Source of the DNA: Pyrus communis
Taxonomy: Eukaryota > Streptophyta > Magnoliopsida > Rosales > Rosaceae
DNA: 64,000 nt
Direction: 5' to 3'
Assembly: GCF_963583255.1 (NCBI RefSeq)
Contig: NC_084807.1
Location: forward strand, 22,903,572 to 22,967,571
The stretch's first letter is position 1, and every line of letters begins with the position of its first letter. The translations under genes and the position numbers were made by a program. This document shows, piece after piece, positions 23,085 through 37,935 of this stretch. Below the pieces are notes generated by a model that saw nothing but the letters and a program-made list of their open reading frames with translations, searched no databases and had not been told where the DNA came from.

Positions 23085-23870
23085 TTCCAAGCCTAGGAGG
23101 ATATACAAGTCAATTTCTTACTAACACTCTTACCCTCGCTTGGCACCAAAACAGCCGCGAGGATAACCAAGAATCCAATCCCTGCTATTTGGTTAGAGAT
23201 AATCAAAAGATGCACACACATATGTATTTGCATATGAATATACGTCTCAGTTAGGTAGATTTTGTTTGGATTGATTTGGAGGCGGTACAAATTTTGCAGA
23301 GGAGGACGCAAAAAATTATCCGTTCGTGCAGAGGCATAAGAAGTACGCATCTCAAATCCCCATTCTCTTGAAAAATTTCAAACCTAATTTGAGTTAATTA
23401 TAATTAATGTCTCAACCAGTCATTGATCCAAAATCTGACAACCTCTGCTAGTTAATTTGTAATTTGTTTTTTCACTGATTTTCTCAGTTGCTTGTAATGT
23501 GGATTTTGATTGGCTGATTATAGAATTTAAATGTGGTTTTTTTATTTAACAAAGAAGAAGTGTGATTATTTAATAATCATTTAGTTTTTAATTTGTGGTT
23601 TTGGTTTTTAATTTTCACTTTTAAAAAAAAAAAAAACTTAAAATTGAAATCTTGTTTGGTAACTTTTTCACATGAAAACTGAAAACCAAAAATAATGATT
23701 TGTCAAATTTTATTGAAAACTCAATAGAGTGTTATCAGTTTTTATTTCTTTGAAAACTGAAAGTAGTTACAAATCAAGATTTCAGTTTTTAATTTGCAAA
23801 AAAGCGAATACAAAAACTGAAAATGAAATGGTTATTAAACAACGCATTTTTTTTTAACAAATGATATTAT
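23085..23870 (+). pseudogene. Truncated duplicate of the ATP synthase small-subunit gene (segmental copy 2)
   Basis: It matches copy 1 at 12835-15225. The leader and ATGC are kept (ATG at 23210-23212). Sequence then jumps directly to the intron-1 end (acacacatatgtatttgcat), deleting ~0.9 kb including all of coding exon 1. Exon 2 (gaggacgcaaaaaattatcc ...) follows with one substitution changing DSP to NYP. Downstream intron sequence continues to about 23870. Without exon 1 it cannot make the protein. Confidence 0.85.
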
Positions 23871-24012
23871 CTACATTGGGAGGGGTGAACTTAAGCCTCA
23901 CTATGGGCTAGCAATAATGTGGTTCAAATTCGTCTTTGGCGAGATTCGAACCTAAGACTTCCCACTTACAAGTGAAAAGGAATACTACTAAACCGTAGTA
24001 CTAAGTGGCCAA
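23861..24012 (-). mobile_element. tRNA-derived SINE, copy with poly-T on + strand
   Basis: On the minus strand it starts near gccacttagtactacggttt, has box A/box B-like sequences (box B rendered as ggttcgaatctcgcc) and ends in an oligo-A tail (T run at 23866-23873). The flanking aacaacgc / aacgacgc probably is the target-site duplication. Segmental copy 1 retains the same SINE junction near 15205-15250, so the insertion predates the duplication. Confidence 0.8.
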
Positions 24013-24411
24013 CGACGCCTTAATAATTGAGGTTGAATTTCTGAACGACAACGTTTCGTCAGCATTGATATTTCGTGGTCTTGGGCAATATATGGAAATT
24101 GAATCAAGTTTCTTAATCGTTTCAAGGAGTCATCCATGTTCGCGTTAGCACAGTGGATAAATGCAGTCGGGACTGCTATCATATGAATTGAACAAAACTT
24201 AAAGAGTATATTGGATCAGTATGTTTCTTATGTGAGCGTGCGATTAGTGAATTTGGTAGAGTTAGATAATCAGGAGTGCTTGAGTTCTATATTTGATTTG
24301 CCCTTTTAGTTGGTCAATCAATTCGTAGTTGTTAATATTTGTCTGAGTTCTCGTAGATAGATCTATAGATTTCATGATAACAAAAGCAAGAAATCAAGTT
24401 TAGCCCTAGTT

Positions 24412-24738
24412 TGGTACTGAGATAATTCTGAAAAAAATAGCTTTAAAAAAAAGCGGAAGCTTTTTTATGTTTGGTAAACATTCAGCTTCAGTTTTTTTCA
24501 CAGTTTTGGGTGAAAAAAAGCCAAAAACACAAAGCTGCAAAACCCAGCTTTAAAAAACCAGCTTTTTTTCACATGTGTTTTACATAAAAGTTTATCAAAC
24601 ACTATAATACTGTTTATTTATTTTTTTCAAAAGTACTTTTACTAAAAAGTTTACCAAACACTCTATTGCTTTATTTCACAGTTGCTTATTCTCACAGTAC
24701 ATCAGAAGCAGTTTTTTTTCAAAGCACAGCAATACTAA
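24412..24738. mobile_element. Harbinger/Tourist-like MITE, third copy
   Basis: Imperfect terminal inverted repeats: left ccctagtttggtactgag, right tactaaactaatcc read in complement. The interior matches 2382-2911 (gtttaccaaacactctattg, tttcacagttgcttattctc). The flanking TTAG-type duplication is consistent with PIF/Harbinger MITEs. Confidence 0.7.
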
Positions 24739-25094
24739 ACTAATCCTTAGTTTGAATTGAACTCGCAGTGATCTTCGATGTCTTTCAAGAATCACAGGTA
24801 TTTTGTTAAAAAGTTACTATCTCATTTGTTACGGCCCTCAAACAGTATATTTCTGGTCAATCAACTGCAGTGAAGTGAGTAGCTTAAGGTTGCATGCTAT
24901 ATGTAGTTTGGTCCGAAATGAATAAATCGGCTAAAGGCTCCTACGCCATTTGCTGCAGATTATGTATTACCTGTTACTCATCGTTTGTATGAATGGGGCT
25001 GAGATCTTTGTGTTCATGATTATTTTCTACCAGCTGAATCCATCGAAGCAAGATTGCATATGTGCTATAGTTTTTGCATTCCGTCGATACTTAA

Positions 25095-26050
25095 TTAGGG
25101 GTGGAAAAAAAAAAATTACCGAAAATCCGAAACCAAACCGAAAAAAGCCCGAATCGAAAATCCCAAAAATTTTAGTACCAAAATCAAACCGATCCCAAAT
25201 TATTTGGTATGGGATTCGGTCTCACGTCTTAACACTATTCGGTATCCATGTCCCAAACTGAACTTTAATAAATATCTATAATGGTGTAGAAAAGTGTGCA
25301 GAAAAGCACTTGAGCAGATGATGTGTGTAGAAAATCTATGTCCCGAACCGAACTTTAATATCTATTATATATTATTAAAATAAGCAAATTGTGCAGAAAA
25401 GCACATGATGTGTTGTGTGCGTCTATATTTCTATCAAGCAAACATATCTATAATGCCCTATTATATAATATTAAAATAAGTAAAGTGTGCAGTTGTCTCA
25501 GACTCTTTAGACAAAGTCTCTCCCATCTCTGCCTTCGCCAAAGTCTCACTCTTTCTATCTTTCCTCTCGAATTTGAAGCTCAAAGGCGACCCACCCACCC
25601 ATCCTCTCACAATTTGACTCCGACCAACTCTCTCCATTCCGGCCACCACCACCTCACTGCTTCATCCCCACCTTCGATTCTCTCCATTGATTCTCTATGT
25701 GTGCGGGGTTTCAAATTAAGGTTAGGGTTTCAAATTGGGGTTAGGGTCAGGAGGAAGATGAAGGTCTAACTATCTCTTCACTCTGTCTATCTCTCGACCT
25801 TCCATCTTCACCGATTCACTCACTGTCTTTGATTTTAAATTGGGGTTTTAATGTAGGTTCGGATGATTTCAGGTTCGGTTTCGGGAAATCCCAAAATACC
25901 AAAAATATTTCAGGAATCCTGAACTTCGAGAATACCCAAATATTGGTTTGGGATTGATCGTCAGATTTCCATCCCAAAAATAGTCGGTTTGGGACTTGAT
26001 ATGCCTTTCTCAGTTCGGTATCCCATACCGAACCAACCCTATCTCTACTA
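25095..26050. mobile_element. Probable non-autonomous DNA element with inverted ends
   Basis: The left end begins attaggggtggaaaa and carries ACCGAA/ATCCCAAA-rich sequence; the right end has the complementary theme (ggtttgggattgatcg ... ccataccgaaccaaccctat). The middle contains two related segments (gtgcagaaaagcacttgag and gtgcagaaaagcacatgatg). This looks hAT-like, but the exact termini and target duplication were not resolved. Confidence 0.4.
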
Positions 26051-26510
26051 ATTAATAAAACACTCATTGTCAACCAAAATCCTATGAAATTATCAATTTA
26101 ACCCTCTAATTAAAATATAACATGAATAAGAAATATGAGGTAGAAATGTAATTTCACACAACCAAATTTTACTGTTTTTTTTTTCAAAGCCTCACCTATA
26201 TGTAATCCTAACATATCTCTAATTAAAAATAAAAAAATAAAAAAACTTCTCACTCCCACATTCTCTATCACTTTCTTCCTCTCTCCTTCTATTTCAAAAA
26301 AAATAAAATAAAAAAAAAATTCTCACACACTTTATGTGTGCCCATATACTAGTATTTAATTGTGATTGATTGCCTGCACGTTATTGACATTGTGCCCAAA
26401 TTTGTTGTGCTTTTAAGTGAACGAGCTGATGATTGGTACCCAATGTAGATCAACTTCTGTTGGGCAGACGACGAAGGGCGTTTAATAATTGTTTTAGCTT
26501 GGTTTTTTTT

Positions 26511-26702
26511 GGGGAGGAATCCGGATCCCTTTCCACCTAATTCATTAAGTTTAGGATCTGAGCCGTTGAAATTTGATCCAACGGCTACAGTTATTATAAC
26601 TTTTAAAGAGGCCCATGTTTGTGGCCGTTGGATCAAATTTCAATAACCTGGATCCAGGACTTGGTGGATTAGGTGGAAAGAGATCCAGAGAGGATCCCTT
26701 TC
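26511..26702. mobile_element. Palindromic MITE (~190 bp)
   Basis: A nearly perfect hairpin. The left arm (gatccctttccacctaattc ... ttgaaatttgatccaacggc) is matched in complement by the right arm (gccgttggatcaaatttcaa ... taggtggaaagagatcc). A fragment of the same family is at about 15400-15470. No coding. Confidence 0.85.
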
Positions 26703-27266
26703 CGTTCTTTTCGACCTAGCAACTGTTCATGATGATGTACACTTAAGTTATTAGAACAGTGATCTGCTTTAGTTTGTTAAATGCATGATGCTTTTCGACA
26801 ATGAAATTCAGTAGTTACGCCTAAATTAAAACCTCAATCGTGTGTCGGATATCTTTCGGTTAACGTGGTATGATTTTGGTGATCACATTTGGGTAAAAAT
26901 ATAACCTAGTATGGATGCTGATGAAATTTAAATTTAAAGAAATCCCTATGGTTCAACTGGTAACAATTGATTTAAAATAAATTATATTCAGATTAAATAT
27001 AATCATTCCCAACTTTAAGCATTTTGGTTCAGTTCTCATGTTTAAGCTTTAACCATCAATTCTTCGACGGTGCAATTTTACAATTAGCTAATCAGTCAAG
27101 TTAGTTTAATTAGCCAAAAGAAATTCTTGCCTGAACAAACTCCTTTGGATTTGATTACGCCAGTTGACCAAGATAGAGTGCTTGTTATCAAAACCTTGAA
27201 TATTTTCACCGTAGATTAAATATTAGAAAATATATTCTCAAAAAGAAAAAAGAAAAGAAAAACAAA

Positions 27267-27410
27267 TGAAAATTGCTTGAAAACTTTGAGTTTTAATGAT
27301 AAGGACAAAATAAAGGGTAAAGTGAATAGTGCCAGGTTTGACTTTTTAGTGTAAAAATGTGTATTTTCATTAAAATAAACAGTACCGTAGGCTTTTCGTT
27401 AAAACTTCGA
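27267..27410. mobile_element. Dispersed ~150-bp repeat, copy 2
   Basis: It aligns along its length with 14385-14532 (gcttgaaaactttgagtttt, gggtaaagtgaatag, gactttttagtgtaaaaatg). It lies 90 bp upstream of the tRNA-Lys gene. Confidence 0.65.
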
Positions 27411-27500
27411 AAAGAAAACCTATTTGGATAAGAGGGAAAGAAGGAAACAAAAAAAATTATTTCATGATTACAAAATCTATTACCGCATTTAAGCGTAATA

Positions 27501-27573
27501 GCCGTCTTAGCTCAGCTGGTAGAGCGCGTGGCTTTTAACCACGTGGTCGTGGGTTCGATTCCCACAGACGGCG
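27501..27573 (+). tRNA. tRNA-Lys(UUU)
   Basis: A complete 73-nt cloverleaf. The acceptor stem GCCGTCT pairs with AGACGGC, the discriminator is G, the D-arm is TAGCTCAGCTGGTAGAGC and the anticodon arm CGTGG-CTTTTAA-CCACG shows TTT. The T-arm GTGGG-TTCGATT-CCCAC contains box B. No intron and no encoded CCA, as expected for a plant nuclear tRNA. It lies 220 bp upstream of the methionyl-tRNA synthetase start, same strand. Confidence 0.97.
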
Positions 27574-27793
27574 TCCTCTTGGTTGATTAAAATTTTATAA
27601 TTATTAATCTATTTGATTAATTTTTTTTTTCTCGGAAAATAGTGATGAAACCACGTCTGATTATCGCTGAGAATTTTTGCTTCTCCAATCTTATCTACCT
27701 CAACTGCAACTCCAAACCCAAAAACTCCGGCGATGAACCGGGCCCACCGAACCTGACCAACCAAACTCTCCGAACCTTTTTTTTCACATAAAA

Positions 27794-32268
<4,475 letters not shown>

Positions 32269-32502
32269 AGATTCATACCTGAAATGCTTTCATTTTTTCG
32301 CCTTCAAATCGTATAGGGATCACGTATTGCTTTACAACTTTTTTTTTGCCAAGGATTACAATTACAAACTTTTTGTGTAAGATCAGATCATTATTCAAAT
32401 ATATAGTTTCATAGATCGTTTTATCATTCAGATGTGCAAAAACTTTTAGGTCTTCTTGAAGTTGAAAAAATAAATTTGTATAGTAAAAGGGGAAACTTGT
32501 GG

Positions 32503-32632
32503 CTCACGTTGACGAGAATAACTTTCATGGATAGGGCTGACGTAGTGTGGACACCTCACATAATGTTTGGGAACGATTGTGCCATGTCATTACGTCAGCC
32601 CTATCCAAAATTTTATCCTCATCAACGTGCAG
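32503..32632. mobile_element. Short hairpin MITE downstream of the MetRS gene
   Basis: About 42-bp arms are inverted repeats: tggatagggctgacgta on the left and tacgtcagccctatcca on the right, with cacgttgacgag / ctcatcaacgtg at the outer ends. The loop is ~45 bp. It lies in the 0.6 kb between the converging MetRS and UXS genes. Confidence 0.85.
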
Positions 32633-32892
32633 AGTTCCACCTTATTTTTGTAGGAGGGAGGGGCAGGAACAAGAGGGGGACCAATCACAAAGAAATATTA
32701 AGCCAAAGTATATCTTGTTGATATAAAACTCTCAAATACCATCCAAATAGTTCAAGTAAAAGTCACAAACAATAGTAAAACCACTTATTCGTCTACTTGA
32801 GAAACATATGGAATAGAGATGTATCACACGGTGGAGGCAAGCAAGTTTACAAAAATGCGCCACCACCCTTGCATTCTATGCTACATCGTCGA

Positions 32893-35206
32893 CTAACTTT
32901 TGAGGACGCCAAGCCTTGCGCGGAAATCATCCTCCATGAGGGGAAGACCTTCGCGCAACTTAACCTTTGGTTCCCATCCCAGCAGCTCCTTTGCTTTCGA
33001 GATGTCAGGCTTCCTTTGGCGGGGATCATCAGGTGTGTTTTCAACCATTATGATCTCTACCTTAGGATTGATAAGCTGCAAGCCACAAGATCAAGTAATT
33101 AGTTACCCGTATAAACTTCATGGAGAAATATCGGACGTTTGGGGGCTTGAGAAGGAATACAAAACTTACCTCCTTGACATTCTCTGCAAGTTCAAGCATT
33201 GTAAATTCACCTGAAAACAGAAATAAGTTAATATTGTCGATGAAATAATACTAAAAAGCTAAATTACCTCCCTATTAAGCACTCAGACTTCGTATTGTAA
33301 CCTGGATTGCCAATGTTGATAGGTCCGGTGTTGTCCCCTTGCATAAGTCGAATAAGGCCATCGACCTTCAGAATTAAAATGTAGGATTAATTTGTATAAA
33401 CTCCTGATGAACACAGTTTAATTGTCTGCATGAACATTAAGCAAAATAATAAGATTGTGCTTACCATGTCCGACACATAGCAGAAACTCCGTGTTTGAGT
33501 CCCAGGCGCTTGAACAGTCAAGGGATCGTTACTACAGAAATAGGCAACAAATATCTCAGCATTACATGGGCAGTGCAAGCAAAGTGAAACTCCACCGGTT
33601 GTGTGCCTCTAGTAAGTGTAGAGAACCAAAGTAAATGCTCAGTAGAACTTACCGGATAGCTTGCGCTATGAAATTGCTGACAACACGACCATCATCGATA
33701 TTCATTCGAGGTCCATAAGTGTTGAAGATCCTAGCAATCCTTATCTCTGCAAAGGAACATAATTCAGCAAAATAGCAAAGTAAAAAAATTTGAAGCAATA
33801 CAAGTCTCGACAGAGAATTCAAACAAAAAGAAAGCATCAAAAGAAGAAAATTAGGAAAGGAGAGGGGACCTATGCCATGCTGCCTGTGATAATCAAACAT
33901 CAAAGTTTCAGCAACTCGCTTTCCCTCGTCATAGCAACTCCTAACTCCTGTTTTATGTTTTCAAACACAAAACCAAATATAAGTGCCACAAGTTGGTGCA
34001 ATTGAAATGTTTGGACTACAATTAAAGAGATGGATTTTAATAGACAACGCCCAGAAAAAAAGAGAAAATAGAATTTCGAGAATGAAATCCGTACCAATTG
34101 GATTCACATTTCCCCAATAGCTCTCGGTCTGGGGGTGAATGAGAGGATCTCCATACACCTCCGAAGTAGATGTAAGCAAAATCCTGAATCAAGTTCATAC
34201 CATGAGAAACAAGAAAGACATAGAAAGATGGCTAAATCTAAGAAGACAGAACTACATAATCAAACCTTGCTCCGACTCGCTTGGCAAGTCCCAGCATGTT
34301 CAATGTACCAATCACATTTGTCTTTATTGTCTGTTACACAAGAAGGTAATGTTCCACTATTATCTCAGTTGCCGTTAACACTTAAAGTTCAATTCTTCAC
34401 ATTCCTCAAATTTACACAAAATACTGATAGACACACCTTTACAGGATTGTACTTGTAGAAGATCGGGGAAGCAGGGCAGGCAAGATGGTATATTTGGTCA
34501 ACCTCAATTAGCAGAGGCTCTGTGACATCTGCGTGAAGGATTGTCCTTAGCGTTTGTTCCGTTCTTTACAAAATGAGACATTTGGGCACTGATTCTTACA
34601 CACTATCATGCAGATACACACACGCACACACAAGAAGCTTTATTTTGTTTTTCTTCGTACTGAATAGACAGGTTAAAAGACATACCATGACGAATGAGTT
34701 CAAATCTTGGATGACCGATCCATTTCTTCAGGTTGTCCTTTGAGCCAGTGAAGTAATTATCCGCAACAATCACCTGAAAAGAAAACACCGTAATTAATCA
34801 CATCACATATGTTGGAGAAACATAAACACTCAGGATTGTTGCCAATGTAAATTCTAATTCTTTTTATATCGGACAATAGAATCCCACCTCATTCTTTTCG
34901 TTTTCCATCAATTTGTCCACTAGGTGAGAGCCGATGAATCCGGCTCCTCCAGTTACCAAAATTCTCATATTGGCCTGCCATCGGATCAATAAACACTTGA
35001 ATATACACAAAATGCCACAGAAACACGAAGCGAAACAGCACTCTTGTAGCACGGCAGATCACTAACAGACCGAGCTAATTAAACTAGTTGAAAATAACGA
35101 AAAACGAATTGGGTAGAGATGTTACCTGGAAAAACTTGGCATTTCTCAAAGGAGAGGGGCTTGGAGGTGGCTTTGGAGTGCTTTGGTGATCCCCATTTGC
35201 AGCCAT
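32893..35206 (-). CDS. UXS: UDP-glucuronic acid decarboxylase (UDP-xylose synthase), cytosolic
   Basis: Twelve exons: 35126-35206, 34888-34974, 34686-34773, 34437-34528, 34266-34330, 34095-34183, 33870-33947, 33653-33746, 33465-33531, 33302-33365, 33170-33210 and 32893-33075. They join to 1029 nt and encode 342 aa, the exact length of soluble Arabidopsis UXS3/5/6. The enzyme converts UDP-glucuronate to UDP-xylose with bound NAD, supplying xylan and xyloglucan synthesis. The Rossmann motif GGAGFIG is at 36-42. The SDR catalytic set is TSTSEVYG and YDEGK (Tyr173, Lys177), and NTYGPRM is present. There is no N-terminal membrane anchor, so it is the cytosolic class. A leader intron (35207-35419) ends exactly at the ATG, and a TATA box is near 35499-35506. 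Confidence 0.96.
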
Positions 35207-35419
35207 CTGTTAAAACTTCTGCACCACAAACAATCGAAACTTCCACATTTCGATCAAATTCACAACACACCAACATACTCAGATTCGAAAACAAAATCGA
35301 AACTTGACACAAAACAAAATCGAAACTTGACACAAAACAAAGAGGCAAAATTTAACATCCAAAAACCATAATTCAGCAGAAAAATTCACAAGCTTAACAA
35401 CAAATCAAGCTCAGATCAC
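35207..35419 (-). other. Leader intron of the UXS gene
   Basis: The donor reads ttcag/gtgatct (from 35419) and the acceptor ttaacag sits immediately before the ATG at 35206. The untranslated first exon is at 35420 and upstream. A TATA-like TATATAAA (complement of 35499-35506) would place initiation near 35470. Confidence 0.7.
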
Positions 35420-35601
35420 CTGAATTTTCAGAGCAAATCCCAAATTCCCTCAGCTTGTATACAAGTTCAAGTGTGGTCTGAGTAAAAGAGGGATGGCATT
35501 TATATACCGAATGCAATAGAATTTAAATTTTTTAAAAAATTAAATATTTGGAATTGATTACCAAAAAACAATTTATTTCAATTTAGCACCAAACTCTACC
35601 A

Positions 35602-35603
35602 AC

Positions 35604-35644
<41 letters not shown>
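35602..35644. repeat. (AG)n microsatellite in the UXS promoter
   Basis: About twenty uninterrupted AG units, roughly 100-140 bp upstream of the predicted TATA box of UXS. Length is likely polymorphic. GA/CT runs can bind plant BPC/GAGA-type factors, which is family knowledge, not shown here. Confidence 0.95.
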
Positions 35645-35648
<4 letters not shown>

Positions 35649-37106
35649 CTTCAAAAGCAATCAAATTAGGTAGTCATCGAAAGCATTCTGCACAACCAAA
35701 ACTAAAACCCCACAACTATTATTCCCAGATCTGAAATCCAAATCTCACACAAACCCAACAATTTTCTTCACCCCAACGAGCCAAAAAATCGAAAAAACAA
35801 ATAAACGGGTGGTCAAAAGCGATGTAAATACCTCAAAAATATAGAAAAAGACTGGAGCTTTTCTCTGTCAGTGAAGAAGAAGGAAGGAGCCTCAAAGGCG
35901 TGAAATATTTTTGTTTTTAAGGTTTAAATTTGCTAGACTGCATCGAAGACGAAGACATATATACATGTACAACGTGTTGATGCTGTTTGTGTTGGAGAGG
36001 TACCCGGAATTCACGGTGGTTTGGAAGATTTTTGGAGATTGCAGAAATCACTGCATGCCACGTCACCTGGAAGTAGGATGCGCTTTCCATGTTTCCAGCT
36101 CTCACCTCTTCACTTCTTTCAGTTATGTTGGGTTCAGGTGTGACGAGTCACATGATACACACGGTGGGGGGCCAATGAGTAACCGCCATTTCATGAATTA
36201 AGAAGTTCAACGAACTCTCCCTTTATCCTTCGATTTTAATTGAATTTTTTTTTTCAATATCTTTTTATTTTATTTTTTAACAACTGATATTATCTACAAA
36301 GTAGGAGTGTGCTTAGCCTCACGATACGCTTGTAACAATGTGATTTAAATTCACATTTGAATGGAATCAAACATAAAACTTCTCACTTAATGAAAAAGAA
36401 TACTATTAAAAAAACACTGAGTTTTTATTTTGTACGAAAAAGCTTATTCTATATTTCTGTTGAAAGTGTTTTATTTTAATGTTTATGGTTTTGTCCTTAG
36501 ATTTGTACTCGATGAATTACTTTTAGGTGGTGATACACATATACTCATTTTTACTTGTTATACACTCCTTATTAATTTTTGTCCTTTAATATTTTTCAAT
36601 TATTCGATCCGATGGTCAGAAATTGAAAAGGGTATATGAGATGTAAAAAAGAATGTGTATAGCACCGCCTTTACTTTTACTTTAACAATAGTTGTATTTT
36701 GTAGATTATCATTTTAGATATTGCTTTCTAAATTTTGAAAAATGCTACATACATACAGGGCTGACTTTGAGATTTTAAGGGCTAAGATAGTAAATAGGGC
36801 TTGTATAAGAACTCTTGCTACAAACCTAATGCATATGTCCATGGTTCTATTAATAAGAGATCTAAATGAGTAATATTAAAAATCATGAAACATATAATTG
36901 TAGAGTGATATTCTAAACGAAATTACACAACACTTATATTTTTACTGATTTTTATTACTATTTATTGGCTTAGTATTTTAATAAAATTGTTAATTCATAA
37001 TTGGGAGGAGTTATTGAGTGTCGGTGGTGTGTGAAACATGGGATTACTGCTCTATTTGCTGAGGTAGCCACTAGCCAGAAGTACAGTGAGAGTAAGAATA
37101 TAATAT
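35645..37106. other. UXS upstream region and intergenic DNA
   Basis: No supported gene. A decayed SINE copy lies at about 36262-36420 (minus), recognisable by gatattatctacaaagtagg and gcttagcctcacgata. The rest is AT-rich with no clear repeats or ORFs of interest. Confidence 0.4.
36262..36420 (-). mobile_element. Decayed SINE copy
   Basis: Same order of motifs as the SINE at 55027-55204 (gatattatctac, gcttagcctca, acaatgtgatttaaattc, aaaacttctcactta) but many substitutions. No target duplication identified. Confidence 0.55.
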
Positions 37107-37395
37107 GCCACGTCAGATAGAGATAAAGGTATCGTACAGGAAAAGTCCGTGGACGTCCACTCAGCAGAGTTATCCGCTGCGTCAGATCCAACGCTTGAAG
37201 ACTTTGACTTCTTCATCGCACGACCAATATTAAACATATTCGTAAGAATTTATAATGCCACGTCAGATAGAGATAAAAATTGTAAGGGTCAAGGTGACGT
37301 ACAGGGAAAAATCGTGGACGTCCACCCGGAAGAGTTATCCGCTGCGTCATCCAACGCTTGATTAGTTTGACTTTTCTCACGACCAAAAATCACGT
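37107..37395. repeat. Tandem duplication with ACGT-core motifs upstream of tRNA-His
   Basis: Two direct copies (about 37107-37221 and 37256-37390) share gccacgtcagatagagataa, cgtggacgtccac, agagttatccgctgcgtca and ccaacgcttga, then a divergent tail with tttgactt. Each copy has GCCACGTCAG, TGACGT-type sequence and the 12-bp palindrome GTGGACGTCCAC. It ends ~45 bp before tRNA-His. Confidence 0.85.
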
Positions 37396-37434
37396 ATTGC
37401 ATAAATAGCTTGTTTTTCAGAAACAGACAACCAA

Positions 37435-37506
37435 GTGGCTGTAGTTTAGTGGTAAGAATTCCACGTTGTGGCCGTGGAGACCTGGGCTCGAATCCCAGCA
37501 GCCACA
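37435..37506 (+). tRNA. tRNA-His(GUG)
   Basis: A 72-nt cloverleaf. The acceptor GTGGCTG pairs with CAGCCAC, the discriminator is A and the D-arm is TAGTTTAGTGGTAAGA. The anticodon stem-loop CCACG-TTGTGGC-CGTGG gives GTG, and the T-arm is CTGGG-CTCGAAT-CCCAG. The extra 5' G of mature tRNA-His is not encoded and would be added after transcription, as usual in eukaryotes. Confidence 0.97.
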
Positions 37507-37814
37507 CGTCTATTTTTTTGTTTTGTTTTTTTATGTTAATTTTCTTCATTCATTTGGTTCACTTTTGGGTAAATTACACTAAACAACCTTAATTTTAGAT
37601 CACACCACAATCATATACCTTATCTTTTAACATTACAATATCATATATGAACTTACGAATTAGTTGCAATGTCATACATCCATTAAAAAATCCGTTAAAT
37701 TAACTGTTAAGTGATGACGTGACAACAATAGGTTCCACATTTAAGCTGATGTGTCACCCAACATGTGCCATATGGCCAAACAACTAATAAAAAATATTTA
37801 ATTATTAAAAATTA

Positions 37815-37822
37815 ATTTAATA

Positions 37823-37860
<38 letters not shown>
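37815..37860. repeat. (AAT)n microsatellite
   Basis: About fifteen AAT units inside the left arm of the outer element. Confidence 0.95.
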
Positions 37861-37862
<2 letters not shown>

Positions 37863-37935
37863 CCCTCAGCACAACGCCTTCATTCCCCCTCACCTCTCTA
37901 TCTGAGTCCCAACCACACCCTCACCCATCACCTTA

